Source: Limonium bicolor
Taxonomy: Eukaryota; Streptophyta; Magnoliopsida; Caryophyllales; Plumbaginaceae
DNA: 64,000 bases
Direction of reading: 5' to 3'
Assembly: GCA_023374045.1 (NCBI GenBank)
Contig: CM041781.1
Location: forward strand, 144,700,982-144,764,981
This document shows positions 59,211 through 64,000 of the stretch, piece after piece. The number at the start of each line of letters is the position of its first letter. The first letter of the stretch is position 1. Both the position numbers and the translations under genes were made by a program. Below the pieces are notes generated by a model. It was not told where the DNA came from. It was given only the letters and a program-made list of their open reading frames with translations, and ran no database searches.

Positions 59211-60329
59211 CTTGTTCTTTGAAGAGAGTTTGGATATCTAGCAAGAGAGGACTCCACCTAGTCCATGAAGAGTTGAAATGAAGCTAGAACAAAGTCACAC
59301 AATGAGCTATATCAATGTGTATTTTCGGACATGACAAAAACAAGGAGGAAAGGAAGTTTTTGTTTGAGATTCCTTACCTAGAAACCAAGGAGAGTAATAA
59401 TATGTCAAAATATAAGCTCAAGCTCCTTCAATGGTGGAACACCTTGGCACCGAAATGGAGCTCTTGGAGTTTTGAGAAGATAGGAATGAAGAGCTTGATG
59501 AGAGGAAGAGATTGGTGGTATTTGTTTTTGATTTGGACAAGTGAGCTAGATTTAGCAAGTGGTCAAAGCTTGTGTTTCAATGGTGGTGGTGGTTTATCGT
59601 GAGAGAACAAAGAAGAAGGGAGAAGATGAGTGGGAAACCGTGTGAGCAAGGAAAGGAAATGAGAGAATGAAGATAGAATTTGCTTTAAGAGATATTTATG
59701 TGTTAAAAGGTAAAAAGTAGCTTATTTACTTATCTTATCTTACTTAATAATACTTAATAAGAGAGTGGTGAGTCACCCCTTATAAAAACCGGCCCCTTAT
59801 ATTAGTGTGGGGGTGTTTTAGTCTTTGTTTGTCAATTTAATTACTTAATACAACATAGTTACAAATTAGCTTATAAAAGTACTATTCACTTATACAAGGC
59901 ACATAGAAGTGAAATTTTTGATTTCCCACTAATATAGCCACCCAAATGTGATACTATATAGTACACATATATATTTAAGAGTAATGATGGACATTTAGCC
60001 ATTCAAAACTCATTTACAAGACAATTTTTCAAAAATGTGCTTTAAGACTTCTTAAAGCACATTTTGTGTTTTAACTTGTTTTCAAAGCTTGGTTTTCCTT
60101 GGTAATTGGTTTAATATGTTCATTAGTGTATAAGTGAGGTCTTGGTAAGCTCATTAGGCCTTACTCAAGTTTATCCCAAGCTTAGAGCACATTTTAGCTC
60201 TTATTGACTTTAAAGCACATTGTGTTTCCTTTTGTTTAAATTTGTTTAGTAAGGTTTCTAAGACTCTTTTTAGTCTTGTTACACCCTATTTAGGTGTTTA
60301 AACAACATAACTAGGTTTGGGGTATTTCA

Positions 60330-60334
60330 AAGAG
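60330..60334. repeat. Target-site duplication AAGAG (right)
   Basis: Partner of 56451-56455. Confidence 0.9.
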
Positions 60335-60718
60335 ATTGAAGGATTGATACAGATATTGGGCCTCAGGCCCAAGAAAAAAAACATATACACAGGAGTCTTG
60401 CGTAGGGAGTTAATGCAAATGTCCTCACAAACTGCCTCAGTCCAACGGGTACAGATCGATCCGGAGAGGTACTTGGGGCACAGGCCCAGGTCACCACAAA
60501 GGAATAGGGCTTGCACGCTATTCTCTTTTGGCTTCCCCACTTTTTTCACATCACCTGAAGGTGTGCGTCTACGGTCGGGTCTTTGACTGACCAAACAATG
60601 GGCTAGGTAAGGGTACTGCCAGGAAAATGCTTAGGGCTAAAGCCCAGGTATTAAGGGGGTGGGGTTAGACGACACCCTCCTCTATTCCCTCACTTATTCA
60701 CATCACCTAAAAGGTGTG
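60335..60718. other. Unassigned spacer with paired small hairpins
   Basis: Probably continues the Tat/Ogre-like element split by the solo LTR. Perfect small stems lie at 60358-60370 (GGGCCTCAGGCCC), 60552-60563 (CACCTGAAGGTG), 60634-60645 (GGGCTAAAGCCC) and 60704-60716 (CACCTAAAAGGTG), i.e. the same two hairpin types twice. No coding signal is convincing. Confidence 0.5.
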
Positions 60719-62523
60719 TGTTGACCAAAAATACATAGTGAAAATATATATACTTATGGGCAAAGAAAAGGCAAGTGCACCTAGTCGATGTAGTACAACC
60801 AATGTCGTATCCACACAAAAATTGGTTCAATTATCCTAGTCTCGGTATTTAATAAAAACAGCAAATAAAGGGTTTAGCCGGAGGTAAGCTTGATTGTTTA
60901 GGATCAGTGCAGAAATAATTAATATAGTAAAATAAGGTGAATTAATTGATATGGGTGGAAATAGGTATCCTAGGATAGTGGGGAATTGCCTAAATTACTT
61001 AAACAAATTTATAACCATGTCTCAATTATTTATTGTCTATTAGAGTTAATAAGGGTAAGTTACGAAGTCTTAATGATAGCCTCAGTATTTTCCTACTCAA
61101 TCCGGAGTGTGAATACCAAGGTTTATTCCTTTGTGGTACTATTGACTATCTCAAAATCATATGTTGATAGTTACCAATAAAAATGCAGTAGTTTGTCGCG
61201 TAAAGCATTTAACAATATGTACTGAAAGGACTAAAAACAAGTATAATAAATGAGATAGGTAATAAATATTTATTTAAGCAATATTAGGGTCAAACCCCAT
61301 CCTAGGATGCAAATAAAAATTACTCAGCCATTGACAGAAATAAAAACAGACTAAAGACAAACATTAAAACAGAGTAAAGTTTGAGGAAAGAAAGGACTCT
61401 ATTTTTGGGGAGAGTTGTTTCACTTCCGGGCTTGTCTCCGTGATTATGTCGACCTCAAAACGATGATAAACAGGTAGAACAAAGAAAAATGAACAAACAG
61501 GCACAAGTTGATCCTGACCGGGTAGGGGCTACGTGGACAAAAATACAGACAACACCTGTCCTGGTAGGCTCTACGTGGACACAAATCCGGACACGGCCTG
61601 GTTTTGTGCAGATCGTCTTCTTCGTCTGGTTTTCTAGAAAATGGAAGAGTTAGGCTTATTTGGTGATGGGAAATGATGGAAATGAAGTGGAGATGTTTGG
61701 TATATGGATGGAGAATGGAATTTGGATGGAGGGAGAGTGAATGTTGATGAGCGTTGTATGATCAGATGATGGGAATTGATGAAGAATGAGCGTGGGTTTT
61801 ATAGGAGAAAAGGAGGGGAAGAGGACAAAGTTTATTGCAGACGTGGGTGAAGAAAATAAGGGATGCGGCGCCATATATGTTTGATGTAGTAGATAGATCT
61901 GTTTGTAGGCGCCATAATTGAGGAAAAACAGTGAAGGTGGTGCAGATCTATCAGTCACGTGATTTCTAGATTCGGCGTAGTCATTTACACGTGTCCGGAT
62001 TTGTGTCCGGATAGGGCCCATCCGAACGTGTCATGTCCGAGTTTGTGTCCACCTAAGGACACAAATGTCCTGGCGAGAGTTTGTACGTGTCCGAGTTTGT
62101 GTCCGGATTTGGCCCATCCGGACGTGAGACGTCCGAGTTCATGTCCGCATAAGGACACATATGTACTTTAGAGTTATCGGGTAGGGGCTACGCAGACACA
62201 AATCCGGACAAAACCTGTCCGGGTAGGGTCTACGCGGACACAAATCTGGACACATGTATTTCGTCTCATCTTGTTCTGCAAACTTTGACAGGCACTAGAT
62301 TCTTCGTTTGAGCTCCGTTTTTAGATCCGTTTGCGCCTATGCGTTCGTATCTTCGTCTACTTTTCTCCTATCTTGGTTTTCCTCATGTTTAACCAAAAAA
62401 TGTAAGAAGTCCAATAAAACATAAACTAGAGAAAAACTAACCAAAGTAGAGAAATGAGCAAGAAAAGTGCTAATATAACATATGAAATACACCCATAAAT
62501 CATGCTCATTTGGACACTTATCA
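60719..62523 (-). mobile_element. 3' LTR of another gypsy-type family
   Basis: In sense the LTR starts TGATAAGTGTCC at 62523, directly after GTAAGTGTGGGGGTG (62538-62524), a polypurine tract of a type common in plant gypsy elements. It ends near 60719 (TTGGTCAACA). The end is uncertain because no second copy is visible. It contains the widespread plant-repeat word GGCAAGTGCACC (60769-60780) and hairpin-rich repeats (61989-62170). The words GGGTAGGGGCTACG and GACACAAATCCGGAC recur at about 61520-61595 and 62180-62255. Confidence 0.6.
61989..62170. repeat. Two-unit repeat, about 95 bp, of TCCGGA hairpins
   Basis: Each unit has a GTCCGGAT...ATCCGGAC-type stem (62101-62123 perfect over 8 bp) and a GTGTCC...GGACAC-type stem (62043-62066, 9 bp with flanking TTT/AAA). 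Confidence 0.7.
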
Positions 62524-62538
62524 CACCCCCACACTTAC
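62524..62538 (-). other. Polypurine tract of the TGATAAG LTR family
   Basis: In sense GTAAGTGTGGGGGTG abuts TGATAAGTG. A GCTTAAGGCCAAGCAA word just upstream is typical of this context in plant elements. Confidence 0.7.
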
Positions 62539-62993
62539 CTTTTTGCTTGGCCTTAAGCAAAACCATGTACCCAAACAATTAGGGAATGCTCAATAATAAC
62601 AAATATTATTATGAAGGGTAGGATAAGGAGGTGAACAATACGCGACTTAAACTTTTTGAGGAGTGTGAACCATCACCTACTGGTGGCATATGTGTGCTCA
62701 GGGTAAAAATAAAAATTAGAGTTTCAGGGTATGATCCAGAGTGCTTCAATGGTTCTCAGTTTAGGTGACTTTGAGAACTTTTACCACGGCCAACTTCTCT
62801 CAAGAATGGTCATTGAGGAGAAAACAAAAGGAAAAATAGATTTATGCATTTGTTTCACTTTTGCATAAGAGATGAGAACATAATATGTAGGCATTAAGCC
62901 TTTGTATTTAAGAACACTCAACTCTCATTTGTTGGTTACCAATAGTGTCTCGCAAGTCCCGTGTTATTATTATTATTTTTTGGACAGAGAAGC
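62524..62993 (-). mobile_element. Internal remnant upstream of that polypurine tract
   Basis: About 0.45 kb of 3' internal sequence without coding motifs, ended by insertion of the LTR at 62994. Confidence 0.55.
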
Positions 62994-64000
62994 TGTAACA
63001 CCCCTATTTAACATATTTATAGGGGAATTAATATACTAAAGGCGAAACAGGCCATCAGGTTCCAAACACCCGGTACCAAACCTCACCAAGTACAACTTAA
63101 AAAAATTACAACAGTCACAGTTTGAACCTCAAGAAACTTAATACAAATATAACCGTAGTATAATACAATAACTCTCCACACAACCTAATCCCATCCCAAT
63201 CACTCGTTCTCTTCGTGGCCACCTGTATAATAATTCGCACCTGCAAGATAAAACTAAGCAGCCCACCCAGGGAGGGGTGGGTCAGTTCCCTGAAATGTAA
63301 CTGGTACGATTCTCCAAAACAAAGCCTTTAAACATATCTCTTAAATAAGCAATAACTTGAAGTCAAACAACTTAAAACAAAACAGAGGAATAAAGCACTT
63401 AAAAATCACCAAGTCAAAGATAACAGGATAAGGTTAGAGGTAAATAACAGAAAAGTAAAGTTAGTCAATCAAAAGTCACACCATGAGTTAGTGAACATCC
63501 AAAGTTTTAGTTAGAACCAATTCCAGTTAAGAAGAGAAAGACTCAGATAGTTACAAAGGACTAGGAATGAAAAGATAGATCCAAGAACCAATAACTCGAG
63601 AGTGGAATAAAACCAATTGGGAGAGATGGCCCCCACCGCCAGATATAAATGTCCGTATGGATGAGGGATATACAGCCCCCTGCTGTCAGATTTAAATGTC
63701 CTGGTGGACGAGGGATATACAGCCCTATACTATCAAATATAAATGTCCTTGTGGACGAGGGATATACAGCCCCCTGCTGTTACCAATGAAGACGCGCTCA
63801 CGTCACAACAAAAGACTCAGCTCATGGATGAAACAATATCCAGAGTCAAAGGAAGAATTACCATGATTGTCCTTTTCCATATTTCCACTAGATCACTAAC
63901 TACCTAGAGCAATACCAAAACACTCAGTCCTACAGAGTGCAGAAGCGTAAACCCTAGGCAGTTAATGTCTAATGAAACAACCAAACAGTAGGAACCCATA
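62994..64000 (-). mobile_element. Partial LTR of the large-element family (cut by window end)
   Basis: Starts TGTAACACCCC and follows 5114-6130 with many substitutions, so it is an older or divergent relative of the 5.7-kb LTRs. No reversed primer-binding site lies on its left, so this is the outer end of a 3' LTR or a solo LTR. The expected target duplication is GAAGC (62989-62993), with its partner outside the window. Its module is at 63241-63303. Confidence 0.8.
63639..63781 (-). repeat. 47-bp minisatellite, three units
   Basis: Same unit as 5766-6000, with GTCC/GGAC arms. One arm is decayed (GTCC/GGAT) and the second unit's CAGC/GCTG element has become CAGCCCTATACTAT. Confidence 0.8.

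Larger units (their letters stand above)
56456..60329 (-). mobile_element. Complete solo LTR, related to the LARD LTR
   Basis: 3874 bp flanked by AAGAG duplications, with termini TGAAATACCCCAAACC and GGGGTGTTACA in sense. No internal region is present, so it was left by LTR-LTR recombination. It is collinear with the LARD LTR: U3 block (60063-59769), donor-like sites (59377, 59210), acceptor-like site (58881), paired TTAAGGGCCTAAG words near 58800-58835, hairpin array (58146-57811), two-hairpin module (56869-56824). A 95-codon frame (59315-59602) reads antisense to the element and has no recognisable product. Confidence 0.9.

Noticed and set aside
59315..59602. 95-codon + strand frame in the solo LTR
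   Set aside because: Antisense to the LTR and spans its conserved leader; the counterpart in the LARD LTR has no such frame.

Overview
This is nuclear DNA of a flowering plant, probably a eudicot with a large, repeat-rich genome. The evidence is the primer-binding sites complementary to plant initiator-Met tRNA (TGGTATCAGAGC), TTTTAAGGGGG polypurine tracts, very long LTRs bounded by TGAAATACCCC and GTGTTACA, and gag/protease relics of the plant Ty3/gypsy (Metaviridae) Tat/Ogre kind. I find no host gene, tRNA or rRNA. Open frames longer than 60 codons are chance frames inside LTRs, and most are broken between near-identical copies. Almost every base belongs to nested LTR retrotransposons.

Layout. 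1-3853 is the 3' part of a + strand LTR (LTR-A), inserted into an older + strand LTR (LTR-B, 3854-5113 continuing at 45757-46873). LTR-B ends at a primer-binding site and is followed by its non-coding internal region (46874-51209). A large minus-strand element (5114-45751) with 5.7-kb LTRs is inserted in LTR-B, with a perfect TAGAC target duplication on both sides. Inside its nearly empty internal region sits a + strand tandem array (11318-39763): LTR / internal / LTR / internal / LTR / truncated internal. Its units are about 9.5 kb, with 4.6-kb LTRs and 4.9-kb non-coding internals (a LARD-type, large non-autonomous retrotransposon derivative). To the right, 51210-56455 is a degraded minus-strand Tat/Ogre-like element: a tandem-repeat-rich LTR, a PPT and gag/protease/G-patch relics, with no reverse transcriptase, RNase H or integrase visible. 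It is interrupted by a minus-strand solo LTR (56456-60329, AAGAG target duplication). An LTR of another family (about 60719-62523) and a second LTR of the large-element family (from 62994, cut by the window end) complete the window.

How the parts work together. No element here can encode its own reverse transcriptase as far as I can read, so all would depend on proteins supplied in trans. What has been preserved is cis-acting RNA/DNA structure. LTRs of several families carry tandem arrays of hairpins whose arms co-vary between units or families. They also carry a two-hairpin module followed by a CAG acceptor-like site, a hairpin over the primer-binding site, and duplicated polypurine tracts. 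That structural layer is the most promising novelty in the window.

Limits: all boundaries were set by eye from terminal motifs and copy-to-copy comparison. No alignment, folding or database search was run.
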